Assembly (NCBI GenBank): GCA_044238735.1
Contig: JBIICS010000001.1
Coordinates: 19,404-83,403 of the forward strand
Direction: 5' to 3'
From: JBIICS01 sp044238735
GTDB lineage: Bacteria > Bacteroidota > Bacteroidia > UBA4408
DNA: 64,000 bases
Positions within the stretch are counted from its first letter, which is position 1; every line of letters begins with the position of its first letter. Below, piece after piece: positions 54,410 through 63,234 of this stretch. The position numbers were made by a program, and so were the translations under genes. Below the pieces are notes generated by a model. It saw only the letters and a list, made by a program, of their open reading frames with translations. It did no database searches and was not told the origin of the DNA.

Positions 54410-55162
54410 ATGCAGGGTATTAACATTCTTGTGGTAGAAGACGAAAGCATTGTAGCGAAAGACATCCAACAAAGTTTAAAAAAATTAGGATATAACGTTG
54501 TGGGCGTATCCTCAACCGCCGAACAGGCTATAGAAAAAGCAACAGAGTTGAAGCCCGAATTAGTTTTAATGGATATTATGCTGAAGGGCGAATTAAGCGG
54601 AATTGACGCTGCCATGGAAATAAGAAGCAAGTTGGATATACCAGTAGTTTTCTTAACGGCCTACGCAGATTCGGCAACACTAAACAAAGCAAAAGAAACC
54701 GAACCGTTTGGATATATAATAAAACCATTTAAAGAAATAGATCTTCACACCTCTATCGAAATGGCTTTGTATAAACACAAGAAAGAATCTCAAGTAAGAA
54801 AAGAACGCGATTTTCTTTATTCTATAATTGAGAATATGGAGGGTAATGGTATAATTTTTATAAAATCAAACTCCAAGCTTGTAAAGCTAAAAACCAGCGA
54901 TATATTTTTTATTGAAGCCTTAAAAGATTACGTAACCATTAACACTAAAACAGCCCGATACACCATTCACTCAACCATGAAGGATATTCAGGCTAAATTG
55001 CCCCAAAACGAATTTATTCGCGTTCACCGGTCATTTATAGTTCGGGTAGATAAAATAGGGTCTATAGATTTTCCAAACTTAGTGCTAGAGGAAGATAAAA
55101 AGGTTATACCAATTGGCGGCTCTTATAAAGAAGAACTTTATCAGAAACTTAAGTTAATTTAA
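54410..55162 (+). CDS. REC-LytTR response regulator, partner of the multi-PAS kinase
   Basis: A 250-residue protein. The receiver domain (1-120) has Glu10-Asp11, the phospho-acceptor Asp55 (LVLMDIMLKGELSGIDAA) and the Lys in YIIKPFKEIDL. A short linker leads to the LytTR domain (about 150-250) with IFFIEALKDYVTINT and IRVHRSFIVRVDKIGSI. Its position 5 bp after the multi-PAS kinase gene makes it the cognate partner. The receiver resembles those that follow HisKA_2 kinases, while the output is DNA binding. Confidence 0.94.
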   Translation: MQGINILVVEDESIVAKDIQQSLKKLGYNVVGVSSTAEQAIEKATELKPELVLMDIMLKGELSGIDAAMEIRSKLDIPVVFLTAYADSATLNKAKETEPFGYIIKPFKEIDLHTSIEMALYKHKKESQVRKERDFLYSIIENMEGNGIIFIKSNSKLVKLKTSDIFFIEALKDYVTINTKTARYTIHSTMKDIQAKLPQNEFIRVHRSFIVRVDKIGSIDFPNLVLEEDKKVIPIGGSYKEELYQKLKLI

Positions 55163-55333
55163 ACATCGGGTTAAACCGCTTAGGGGCTAAATTTTTTTAA
55201 AAACAAAAAATACGTAAAACTTTAGCCGGGTTGTTAATAAACTTTATTCTCGAAAATCATTAATTGCCAGCTAATTAAATGCGTTAAGCGGCGTATTTTT
55301 AATCTCTTTTTTTAGTTTTTCAACAATTTTATG

Positions 55334-55341
55334 TAATTTTG
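55334..55341 (+). promoter_or_regulatory. Putative -7 element of the DUF177-rpmF-plsX-fabH operon
   Basis: TAATTTTG fits TAnnTTTG exactly. It would start transcription near 55348, which favours the GTG at 55359 over the TTG at 55347 as start codon of the first gene. No -33 TTG at normal spacing was found. Confidence 0.4.
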
Positions 55342-55358
55342 CGCTCTTGTTTAAGAAA

Positions 55359-55901
55359 GTGGAGAAACGTAACGCATATCAAATTAATTATCTCTCTCTG
55401 CCCTTAGGCAAACATGAGTTTGAGTTTATTATAAACGATTCGTTCTTTGAAAGTTTTGAATATGGCGAAATCCGAAAAGGTAACATTAAGGTTCGCGTTT
55501 TGTTCGAAAAGAAGATTAAAATGTCTATTCTGGATTTTAATTTAGACGGGTTTGTAAACGTAGAGTGCGATAGGTGTTTAGATGAGATTGCAATTCCAAT
55601 TAAAGGTGAATTTCGATTGGTAGCAAAAGAATCTACAGAATCAACCGAGCAAGATAATGAAAACGAAGATCTAATTGTTTTACCCCCTAACGAACACTTC
55701 ATAGAGCTTAAAAACCATATTCACGAATTTATTCATCTGCTTTTACCCATGCATCGCGAATGCGCCGATACGCCAAAGGGCAAATGCAATGAAGAAACGG
55801 AAACGTTTCTAAAAAAAATAAACATCAAAAACAGTGACGGCTCAGAAACAGATCCTCGCTGGGATGCTTTAAAAAATATAAAATTGAATAATAACAACTA
55901 A
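55359..55901 (+). CDS. DUF177 (YceD-like) protein
   Basis: A 180-residue protein of the DUF177 family, which in bacteria and plants is linked to 23S rRNA or large-subunit maturation and is almost always encoded before rpmF. The pattern is clear: YQINYLSLPLGKHEFEFIINDSFFE at the N-terminus, a Cys pair in VNVECDRCLDEIAIPIKGEFRLV and a second in HRECADTPKGKCNEETETFL. The frame also opens at a TTG at 55347, but the promoter and family N-terminus favour GTG at 55359. First gene of the operon with rpmF 12 bp downstream. Confidence 0.87.
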   Translation: MEKRNAYQINYLSLPLGKHEFEFIINDSFFESFEYGEIRKGNIKVRVLFEKKIKMSILDFNLDGFVNVECDRCLDEIAIPIKGEFRLVAKESTESTEQDNENEDLIVLPPNEHFIELKNHIHEFIHLLLPMHRECADTPKGKCNEETETFLKKINIKNSDGSETDPRWDALKNIKLNNNN

Positions 55902-55913
55902 AAACAAATAAAA

Positions 55914-56102
55914 ATGCCAAATCCTAAACACAAACACAGTAAAACGAGAAGAGATAAGCGCAGAACGCATTATAAAGCAACTGCTCCAACCATTGCGGTT
56001 TGCCCAACTACTGGTGAGGCTCATTTATTTCACCGTGCTCACTGGCACGAAGGAAAACTTTACTACAAAGGTAAGGTGGTAATGGAAAAAGCTCAGGCTT
56101 AA
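55914..56102 (+). CDS. rpmF: Ribosomal protein bL32
   Basis: The 62-residue large-subunit protein begins with [22 protein letters not shown], the canonical bL32 start. Only one Cys is present ([20 protein letters not shown]), so this is the form without the four-Cys zinc ribbon, as seen in Flavobacteriia. It lies between DUF177 and plsX, the standard order. Confidence 0.97.
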   Translation: MPNPKHKHSKTRRDKRRTHYKATAPTIAVCPTTGEAHLFHRAHWHEGKLYYKGKVVMEKAQA

Positions 56103-56117
56103 TATTTATAAGCCTTT

Positions 56118-57074
56118 ATGAAGGTTGGTATAGATATTTCGGGTGGCGATTTTGCTCCTAAAGCCACGGTTTTAGGGGCAATTTTAGCCCAAAAAGAGCT
56201 TCCTGCTGGTGCAGGGTTGGTGTTAATTGGAAATAAAGACGAAATCGTTCCGATATTAAATGAAAACGGAGCAGAGGAGTCCAATTTCCAAATTGTTCAT
56301 ACTACCGAAGTTATCGGAATGTCTGAACACCCCACCAAAGCGCTTCAGCAAAAACCTAAATCAAGTATTGGAATAGGCTTCCATTTATTAAAAGAAAACC
56401 AAATTCAGGGTTTTTGTAGTGCCGGAAATACTGGCGCCATGATGGTGGGCGCGTATTACAGTGTTAAAGCTGTTCCCGGAGTTATACGCCCTTGTATTAC
56501 CTCTATCATTCCTAAACCATCCGGTAAATTAGGAATATTTTTGGACGTAGGTACGAACGCCGATTGTAAACCCGATGTGTTGTATCAGTTTGGTGTTTTG
56601 GGCTCATTATATGCCGAACACGTTTTAAACATTACCAAACCTAAAGTGGCCTTACTTAACATTGGTGAAGAACCCGAAAAAGGAAATTTAACAGCACAGG
56701 CTGCCCATCAGTTAATGAAAGACTCAACAGACTTTAATTTTGTTGGAAACGCCGAAGGCCGTGATTTTTTTAAGGATGATTTTGATGTGCTGGTTTGCGA
56801 GGGTTTTGTTGGAAATGTTATTTTAAAACAAGCGGAGGCATTTTACACTTTAATCAAGAAAAGAGGAATTAAAGATGAATTTTTCGATACTCTAAATTAC
56901 GAGCTTTATGGCGGAACCCCAATATTGGGAATTAATGCAAACGTAGTGGTGGGGCATGGTATTTCTAACGAAATAGCCATCAAGAACATGATTAAACTTA
57001 CTTATCAAATCTCCGAAGCTAAACTTAGCGAAAGAATAAAAGACTTCTTACAAATAAAACTTAATATCAATTAA
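56118..57074 (+). CDS. plsX: Phosphate acyltransferase PlsX
   Basis: It converts acyl-ACP to acyl-phosphate for the first step of phospholipid synthesis by PlsY. The 318-residue protein has [78 protein letters not shown] and [20 protein letters not shown]. The start is 15 bp after rpmF and the stop overlaps the fabH start by one base. Confidence 0.96.
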   Translation: MKVGIDISGGDFAPKATVLGAILAQKELPAGAGLVLIGNKDEIVPILNENGAEESNFQIVHTTEVIGMSEHPTKALQQKPKSSIGIGFHLLKENQIQGFCSAGNTGAMMVGAYYSVKAVPGVIRPCITSIIPKPSGKLGIFLDVGTNADCKPDVLYQFGVLGSLYAEHVLNITKPKVALLNIGEEPEKGNLTAQAAHQLMKDSTDFNFVGNAEGRDFFKDDFDVLVCEGFVGNVILKQAEAFYTLIKKRGIKDEFFDTLNYELYGGTPILGINANVVVGHGISNEIAIKNMIKLTYQISEAKLSERIKDFLQIKLNIN

Positions 57075-58054
57075 TGAAAAGAGCTGCCATTACCGCTGTA
57101 AACGCGTGGGTTCCCGAATACATCTTAACTAATAAAGAGTTGGAGACCATGGTAGACACCAGCGACGAATGGATAACAACTCGAACCGGTATTAAGGAAC
57201 GCCACATTCTGAAAGGCGAAAAGGGAACCTCCGATATGGCTTACGAAGCAATTAAAGGGTTGCTCGAAAAAAAGAATTTAAAGCCCGAGGACATAGAGTG
57301 TGTTATTGTTGCGACCACAACTCCTGATATGCAGTTTCCTGCTACGGCAACAATTGCGTGCGATAAACTCGGCATTAAAAACGCCTTAAGCTACGATATT
57401 AATGCGGCTTGCTCCGGTTTTTTATTTGCACTTATTACCGGATCTAAGTTTATTGAAACCGGTATGTATAAAAAAGTAATTGTGTATGGCGGAGATAAAA
57501 TGTCGTCTATTATCGATTATACAAACCGCGAAACATGTATTATTTTTGGCGATGGGGGAGGGGCCGTACTTCTGGAACCAAGTGAAGACGGTAATGGAAT
57601 TGTCGACTCTATTTTACGCACCGACGGTAATGGTAGACACTATCTGCATCAAAAAGCCGGTGGCTCTCTAAAGCCCGCATCTCACGAAACAATTGATGCT
57701 CGCGAACATTATGTTTATCAGGAAGGCAAGACCGTATTTAAATTTGCAGTTACCAATATGGCTGATGTGTGTGCCGAAATTATGGAACGCAACCATTTAA
57801 CTTCAGAAGATATTGCTTGGCTGGTACCACACCAGGCCAACATTCGTATAATTGACGCTACCGCACAGCGTGCCGGCGTAGGTCCGGAGAAGGTTATGTT
57901 AAACATACAAAAGTATGGAAACACCACCAGTGGAACCATTCCTATTTGTTTATGGGAATATCAGGATCGTTTAAAAAAAGGGGATAACCTTATTTTAGCT
58001 GCATTTGGCGGAGGTTTTAGCTGGGGATCCGTTTACCTTAAATGGTCAATCTAA
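57074..58054 (+). CDS. fabH: 3-oxoacyl-ACP synthase III (FabH)
   Basis: It starts fatty-acid chains by condensing acetyl-CoA or branched acyl-CoA with malonyl-ACP. The catalytic triad is visible: Cys113 (NAACSGF), His253 (VPHQANIRI) and Asn283 (YGNTTSG). The 326-residue length is normal and the N-terminus has the [25 protein letters not shown] pattern. It is the last gene of the DUF177 operon and overlaps plsX by one base. Confidence 0.97.
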   Translation: MKRAAITAVNAWVPEYILTNKELETMVDTSDEWITTRTGIKERHILKGEKGTSDMAYEAIKGLLEKKNLKPEDIECVIVATTTPDMQFPATATIACDKLGIKNALSYDINAACSGFLFALITGSKFIETGMYKKVIVYGGDKMSSIIDYTNRETCIIFGDGGGAVLLEPSEDGNGIVDSILRTDGNGRHYLHQKAGGSLKPASHETIDAREHYVYQEGKTVFKFAVTNMADVCAEIMERNHLTSEDIAWLVPHQANIRIIDATAQRAGVGPEKVMLNIQKYGNTTSGTIPICLWEYQDRLKKGDNLILAAFGGGFSWGSVYLKWSI

Positions 58055-58121
58055 AAATTATTTAAAAAGCCGATTAGTTTTATTGCACTTCAACTACATT
58101 AGTTGTTGATTTTTGTTTTGC

Positions 58122-59315
58122 TTAGCGCTTGTAAAGCAAGGAGCTATCGCCATAACTCAAAAAACGATAATTATTTTTCAGGGCGTGATTGTAAACAAGC
58201 CTCCAGTCTTCTCCAATTAAGGTATAAATTAATACCAGCAAGGTGCTGCCGGGTTGATGAAAATTAGTTATAATACCGTCTATACTGTTTATTCTGTATC
58301 CTGGAGAAATAATAATTTGAGTTTTAGCTTTAATAAAACCAATATCATGAGCATCAAAATAATGCATCAAGCGCAAACAAGATTGTTTAAAAGTAATACT
58401 GTGGTCTTTTTGTAAACCATACGCCGCCCATTGCGATAGGTAATAAAAATCGCCCTGAGGTTTTAATTCCTTATCAATAATTAAATGAGATAACCAATAA
58501 ATACTTTCCAGGGTCCTTAAACTAGTGGTTCCAACAGCAATAAGCAAACCGTTATTATTTAATATTTCATTTAATAATTCGTGAGTAATAATTATTTCTT
58601 CATGATGCATATGATGCGCTGAAAGATTTTCACTTTTAACGGGTTTAAAGGTTCCGGCACCTACATGAAGGGTTGTATATGCTAATTTATGACCACTTTG
58701 TTTTAAATTGTCTAAAACGTTTTCGGTAAAATGCAAGCCGGCAGTTGGTGCAGCCACCGAACCGCTTACTTCTGCATAAACAGTTTGATAAGTGTTTCTG
58801 TCGGCGTCTTCCTCTTTTCTTTTTAAATAGGGAGGTAAGGGAATTTTACCCAAACTTTCCAGTATCTCAGCAAAGGTTCTTTCGTTGCCCCAGCTAAAAT
58901 CAATTACAAACCCATCTTGAGCAGTGTGTTCGCTCTTGCTCGCCTTTAATGTAATATTGTTTGTGTTTATGGTTAATGTATGATCTTTCCACTTCTTTAA
59001 ATTTCCAACCGAACAAATCCAAGCGCATTGATGTGTTTTTTGCATGGCTAATTCGTTGGGAATATTAGCGAATGGCTCTAAACAAAAAATCTCAACCTGA
59101 GCGCCATTTTCGTTTATAAAGATGAGGCGGGCCCTTATTACTTTCGTATTGTTAAATATAAGTAAAGATGATGGAGAAAGCGCAGATGCAATATTTTTAA
59201 ATACATCATCTTGTATAGAGCCGTTTTTATAAACAAGAAGCTTAGACTCGTCGCGCTGTTTTAATGGAAATTTAGCAATTCTTTCTTCGGGCAGATCATA
59301 TTGAAACTCCCGCAT
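58122..59315 (-). CDS. queA: S-adenosylmethionine:tRNA ribosyltransferase-isomerase QueA
   Basis: It transfers and isomerises the ribosyl part of SAM to 7-aminomethyl-7-deazaguanine in tRNA, giving epoxyqueuosine. From the Met at 59315 the protein has 397 residues: MREFQYDLPEERIAKFPLKQRDESKLLVY, GSVAAPTAGLHFTENVL, LHVGAGTFKPVKSENLSAHHMHHE and ITNFHQPGSTLLVLI. The frame extends to 59342, overlapping aroA by 17 bp, but MREFQYDLPEE is the family start. It is the last gene of the minus-strand aroB-aroA-queA run. Confidence 0.94.
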   Translation of the reverse strand: MREFQYDLPEERIAKFPLKQRDESKLLVYKNGSIQDDVFKNIASALSPSSLLIFNNTKVIRARLIFINENGAQVEIFCLEPFANIPNELAMQKTHQCAWICSVGNLKKWKDHTLTINTNNITLKASKSEHTAQDGFVIDFSWGNERTFAEILESLGKIPLPPYLKRKEEDADRNTYQTVYAEVSGSVAAPTAGLHFTENVLDNLKQSGHKLAYTTLHVGAGTFKPVKSENLSAHHMHHEEIIITHELLNEILNNNGLLIAVGTTSLRTLESIYWLSHLIIDKELKPQGDFYYLSQWAAYGLQKDHSITFKQSCLRLMHYFDAHDIGFIKAKTQIIISPGYRINSIDGIITNFHQPGSTLLVLIYTLIGEDWRLVYNHALKNNYRFLSYGDSSLLYKR

Positions 59316-59325
59316 ATTTACTTCA

Positions 59326-60558
59326 CTATTCATGACAAACAAGTTTTAAATCCTCCCAGAATTCTGGATACGATTTATTTACAACATCAGGGTTTTCTAT
59401 TGATATTTGTCCGGTAACTAATCCCAGTGGAGCAAAAGCCATTGCCATTCGGTGATCGTGGTATGTATTTATAAGCACGTCTTTATCTTCTTTAAAATTA
59501 CGTGCATCTATTTCTAACGTACTGCTTGTAGCTTTTGTAGCAACGTTAAATTTTAATAACTCGTTCTGAAGTGCCAAAATTCGGTCGGTTTCCTTAACTT
59601 TTAAAGTTGATAAGCCGGTAAATTTTGCAGTTAGCTTTAATCCGCAAATAGCAACCGCCAGGGTTTGTGCAATGTCCGGACAATTAGAGAAATCAAACAC
59701 AAAGTGCGTAGGTATTTTAAAATTTTCACGTTTGGTTATGGTAATACCGCCATTGCCAAAGGTAGTTTTTACACCCAGCTCGTCAAATATTTCGGCCAGC
59801 ACCGAGTCGCCTTGTAAACTCTGTTGATGCAAGCCGTTTATACGAAGCGTACATTTGTTAGCAAGCAAGCAAACTAAATACCAATAGGAGGCCGCGCTCC
59901 AATCGGCTTCTACGGTTATATCCTTAGCAAGATATTCCGAAGAGCCAACGGTAATGGTGTTGCCATTCCATTTAACGGAAGCTCCAAAAAGTTCCATTAA
60001 GGCAATAGTCATATATAAATAGGGTTTAGAAACCAGCGGCTCTGTATAACATAATTCGAGACCGTTTTTGAGCGAAGGAGCAATTAATAAAAGCGCCGTA
60101 AGATATTGAGAGCTGATATCGCCTTTAATATCAATTTTTCCGCCATCTAATTTTTTACCCCTAATTTGCAACGGAGGATATCCTTCGTTTTCGGTATATT
60201 CAACCTCGGCGCCAAGTTTGTGAAGAGCATTTACCAATTCTTTTATGGGCCTTTCTTTCATTCGTGCACTTCCTGTTATTATTACCCTACAAGGCCTGCA
60301 TGAAAAGTAGGCAGTTAAAAATCGCATAGTAGTACCGGCTGGACCTACGTCAAAAAGATGGTCTTTATCGGTTGCAGAATTAAATTCATTAAGAATTCTT
60401 AATAATGATTTACTGTCATCTGAGCTCGAAAGGTTTTTTATTTCGAATGAAGCATTGGTGAGGGCTCTAATTATTTGTAAACGATTACTGATACTCTTAG
60501 AACTGGTAAGCGTAATTTCTCCGGATAAATTTCGTTGGTTAAATATTAATTTTTTCAT
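59326..60558 (-). CDS. aroA: 3-phosphoshikimate 1-carboxyvinyltransferase (EPSP synthase)
   Basis: It joins shikimate 3-phosphate and phosphoenolpyruvate in aromatic amino acid synthesis. The 410-residue protein has TLTSSKSISNRLQIIRALT, GPAGTTMRFLTAYF, GSARMKERPIKELVNAL, GDISSQYLTALLL, LKVKETDRILALQNEL and YHDHRMAMAFAPLGL. It is a little shorter than E. coli AroA (427). The segment normally reading (G)NAGTAMRPL is replaced by GPAGTTMRFL, a usual Bacteroidota variant. It is encoded 6 bp after aroB. Confidence 0.95.
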   Translation of the reverse strand: MKKLIFNQRNLSGEITLTSSKSISNRLQIIRALTNASFEIKNLSSSDDSKSLLRILNEFNSATDKDHLFDVGPAGTTMRFLTAYFSCRPCRVIITGSARMKERPIKELVNALHKLGAEVEYTENEGYPPLQIRGKKLDGGKIDIKGDISSQYLTALLLIAPSLKNGLELCYTEPLVSKPYLYMTIALMELFGASVKWNGNTITVGSSEYLAKDITVEADWSAASYWYLVCLLANKCTLRINGLHQQSLQGDSVLAEIFDELGVKTTFGNGGITITKRENFKIPTHFVFDFSNCPDIAQTLAVAICGLKLTAKFTGLSTLKVKETDRILALQNELLKFNVATKATSSTLEIDARNFKEDKDVLINTYHDHRMAMAFAPLGLVTGQISIENPDVVNKSYPEFWEDLKLVCHE

Positions 60559-60564
60559 TAAGCT

Positions 60565-61629
60565 TTAAAGTGAGATATAATATTTTAAACTCTCGTGCAT
60601 TTCTTCTGCTGAAGCTGTTTGATTAATGAGTCCTTTTCCTATAGAAGTTAAGAGCGTAAAGTTTACTTGTTTATTGGTGTTTTTCTTGTCAAATTTAGTT
60701 AGAGATAAAATTTTAGAGAAATCTTTTTCCTGAAAAGCATTTTTAACAATAAGTGTTTTTAAATAGGATTCAACTTTAGTAAATTCCTTTTTATGAAGAA
60801 TTCCTTTTTTAAAAGCGATATAATTTTCGCACATCATACCAATAAAAATGGCCTCTCCATGTAATAAAGATGATTTAGTTTCCAGCAAATATCCTTCAAT
60901 AGCATGGCCAATGGTATGACCAAAGTTGAGTAGTTTTCTTTCCGCTACTTCCTTAAAATCTTTCTTTACAATTTTATTCTTAATAGCAACAGACAAAAAC
61001 AGCTCATCGTCTTTAATTACTATTTTTGAACTGCTAATTTTTTTTAACCTTTCAAATTGTTTGTGATCTGCAATTAATGCATGTTTAATTACTTCGGCAT
61101 AGCCCGATTTTATTTCTTTTTCAGGCAATGATTTTAAGAAACCTAAATCGATACAAACCATAACCGGCGGAGTAAAAGTACCAATCATGTTTTTTAACTT
61201 TCCTAAATCAACTCCGGTTTTGCCGCCAACAGAAGCATCCACCATGGCAAGCAGGGTAGTTGGAACCTGAATAAAATCAATACCCCTCATAAAGGTGCTC
61301 GCCGCAAAGGCTCCCATGTCGGTAATAACACCGCCACCTAAATTTATAACCAAACTTTTTCTGTTTGCACCTTGTTTAATTAAAGATTTCCAAATGAGCT
61401 GAGCGCTTTTTAAATTTTTATTTTTCTCGCCCCCGGGTAATTGAATGATATATGGCGATTTGATTTCCTTACAATTTTCTAAAAAAAAGGGTAGGCAATA
61501 GGCAAAAGTGTTATCATCGCAGATAAGGTGTACAGAAGAGTAATTACTCTTTTTTATATGGAGGTTAATTTGGTTTAAACTACCACTACCCGCATACACG
61601 TTAAAACCGATGGATTGTAACTTTTTCAT
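60565..61629 (-). CDS. aroB: 3-dehydroquinate synthase
   Basis: The NAD- and metal-dependent second step of the shikimate pathway. The 354-residue protein has ICDDNTFAYCLPFF, IQLPGGEKNKNLKSAQLIW, VINLGGGVITDMGAFAASTFMRGIDFIQVPTTLLAMVDASVGGKTGVDL, SGYAEVIKHALIAD and LNFGHTIGHAIEG. It is the first gene of the minus-strand aroB-aroA-queA run. A TACCTTTA element at 61661-61668 on the minus strand, one mismatch from consensus, is a possible promoter. Confidence 0.96.
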   Translation of the reverse strand: MKKLQSIGFNVYAGSGSLNQINLHIKKSNYSSVHLICDDNTFAYCLPFFLENCKEIKSPYIIQLPGGEKNKNLKSAQLIWKSLIKQGANRKSLVINLGGGVITDMGAFAASTFMRGIDFIQVPTTLLAMVDASVGGKTGVDLGKLKNMIGTFTPPVMVCIDLGFLKSLPEKEIKSGYAEVIKHALIADHKQFERLKKISSSKIVIKDDELFLSVAIKNKIVKKDFKEVAERKLLNFGHTIGHAIEGYLLETKSSLLHGEAIFIGMMCENYIAFKKGILHKKEFTKVESYLKTLIVKNAFQEKDFSKILSLTKFDKKNTNKQVNFTLLTSIGKGLINQTASAEEMHESLKYYISL

Positions 61630-61677
61630 TTCCTAATATTGAATAATTTTGCTCAGGGAATAAAGGTACTAAATAGC

Positions 61678-61685
61678 TATATTTG
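61678..61685 (+). promoter_or_regulatory. Putative -7 element of the proline dehydrogenase gene
   Basis: TATATTTG fits TAnnTTTG exactly and lies 25 nt before the ATG. The nearest TTG upstream is 26 nt away, too far for the usual spacing. The start is also preceded by AGAGG, one of the few Shine-Dalgarno-like sequences in the window. Confidence 0.4.
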
Positions 61686-61710
61686 ATTTACTAATTTTTA
61701 AGAGGAAAAT

Positions 61711-62877
61711 ATGCTTTCATTTGATAATACCGAAGTGGCTTTTTCATCCAAATCAAACTCCGACTTAAATAGATCTTATTGGTTGTTTAAAATGGTTTCT
61801 AATCCAGCCCTGGTTAACTTTGGCGCCAAGTTTACGAACATAGCCATTAAGTTGCATTTACCGATTAAAACCGCAATTAAAGCAACTATATTTAAACAAT
61901 TCTGCGGCGGAGAAACTATTGAAGAATGCCATACCGCCATTAAAGAATTAGGCGATTTTAAAATAGGAACCATACTCGATTATTCGATTGAGGGAAAAGA
62001 AAGTGAAACCGATTTCGACTCTTGTACGGAAGAAACCATTAAAACCATTCATAGGGCAAAAGGAGAGAAAAATATACCATTTTCTGTATTTAAAGTAACC
62101 GGTTTGGGGCGCTTTGCGTTGTTAGAAAAGGCAAACGACCAGCTGGAGAATTTAAATACTGATGAAAAGGCAGAGTATGCTCGTTTGTATAATCGTATAT
62201 ATAGAATTTGCAGCGAGGCTCATAAAAACGAAGTACCAGTATTTATTGATGCTGAGGATAGTTGGATTCAGAATACTATAGATAGGCTTGCAGACGAGAT
62301 GATGGAGAATTTTAATAAGGTTCGCCCGCTGGTTTACAATACCTATCAGTTATACCGGCACGATCGTTTAAGTTTTTTAAAGGAGAGCTTTAAGCGCGCT
62401 CAAGAAAAAGGGTATTGTTTGGGCGCTAAACTTGTTAGAGGCGCATATATGGAAAAAGAGCGCGAAAGAGCTCTCCATAAAGGGTATGCCGATCCTATTC
62501 AGCCAACAAAAGAAGCAACGGACCGCGACTATAATTTAGCCCTTCGGTTCTGTATAGAAAACATTAGTAAAATTGGATTATGCGCAGGCACACACAATGA
62601 GGAAAGTAGCAGAATATTGGCCGACTTAATAAGCGAGTTTAAAGTTGATAAACACAACAAGAATATTTTCTTTTCCCAACTTCTGGGCATGAGCGACCAC
62701 ATAAGCTATAACCTGGCCTACAACGGCTATAATGTTGCTAAATATGTTCCGTATGGCCCCGTTAATGAAGTCCTTCCATATTTGATTAGAAGAGCCCAGG
62801 AGAACACCAGTGTTAAGGGACAAACCGGCAGAGAATTATCACTTATCATTAAAGAAAAATCCAGAAGACAGAAATAA
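61711..62877 (+). CDS. Proline dehydrogenase, monofunctional
   Basis: A FAD-dependent enzyme oxidising proline to pyrroline-5-carboxylate at the membrane. The 388-residue chain has the PRODH barrel motifs VTGLGRFALLEK, VPVFIDAEDSWIQNTIDRLADEMM, YNTYQLYRHDRLSFL, LGAKLVRGAYMEKERERALHKGYADPIQPTKEATDRDYN and a C-terminal YVPYGPVNEVLPYLIRRAQENTSV, which carries the substrate-binding Arg pair. It is separate from a P5C dehydrogenase, as is usual in Bacteroidota. A small secreted protein gene follows 2 bp later. Confidence 0.94.
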   Translation: MLSFDNTEVAFSSKSNSDLNRSYWLFKMVSNPALVNFGAKFTNIAIKLHLPIKTAIKATIFKQFCGGETIEECHTAIKELGDFKIGTILDYSIEGKESETDFDSCTEETIKTIHRAKGEKNIPFSVFKVTGLGRFALLEKANDQLENLNTDEKAEYARLYNRIYRICSEAHKNEVPVFIDAEDSWIQNTIDRLADEMMENFNKVRPLVYNTYQLYRHDRLSFLKESFKRAQEKGYCLGAKLVRGAYMEKERERALHKGYADPIQPTKEATDRDYNLALRFCIENISKIGLCAGTHNEESSRILADLISEFKVDKHNKNIFFSQLLGMSDHISYNLAYNGYNVAKYVPYGPVNEVLPYLIRRAQENTSVKGQTGRELSLIIKEKSRRQK

Positions 62878-62879
62878 AA

Positions 62880-63119
62880 ATGTTGAAGCGAGTATTAAGC
62901 ATAATTCTTTTGTTTTTTATTTACAGTTTTTTAGGTGCTCAAACTGTTTATATATCAGAAAACGGAAAAAAATTTCATAAGAAAAATTGTTCCTTGAGCC
63001 AAACGGGCAAGTCGGGAATTCAGTTAAATGAGGCCCGAAAAAAAGGATATAGTGCATGTAAAGTTTGTAATCCGGAAGCAATGGAGGACAAGAAGAAGGC
63101 AGTGTCTAAAAAGAAATAA
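62880..63119 (+). CDS. Small secreted Cys-rich protein with Ada-like metal-binding motif
   Basis: A 79-residue protein with a signal peptide (about 1-21, ending FLGAQ). The 58-residue mature part has the pattern of small extracellular domains related to the Ada zinc-binding domain: VYISENGKKFHKKNCSLSQ, GIQLNEARKKGYSACKVCNPE, with one Cys-then-CxxC arrangement and a basic C-terminus (KDKKKAVSKKK-like). A metal- or nucleic-acid-binding role is inference. It lies 2 bp after proline dehydrogenase. Positions 63120-63234 downstream show no feature. Confidence 0.8.
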   Translation: MLKRVLSIILLFFIYSFLGAQTVYISENGKKFHKKNCSLSQTGKSGIQLNEARKKGYSACKVCNPEAMEDKKKAVSKKK

Positions 63120-63234
63120 TGAAGATTGTTAATGGGTTACGACCTTCATTTATACACTAATTTTAGCTTTTAATCTCGTTTTATTTTAAAATTCAGATAA
63201 TTGAATTAACTTAGAGAATTATCCGTTTTAGCTT

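Noticed and set aside
55914..56102. bL32 with broken zinc ribbon as a pseudogene
   Set aside because: The Cys-poor form is normal in many Bacteroidota and the rest of the protein is intact.
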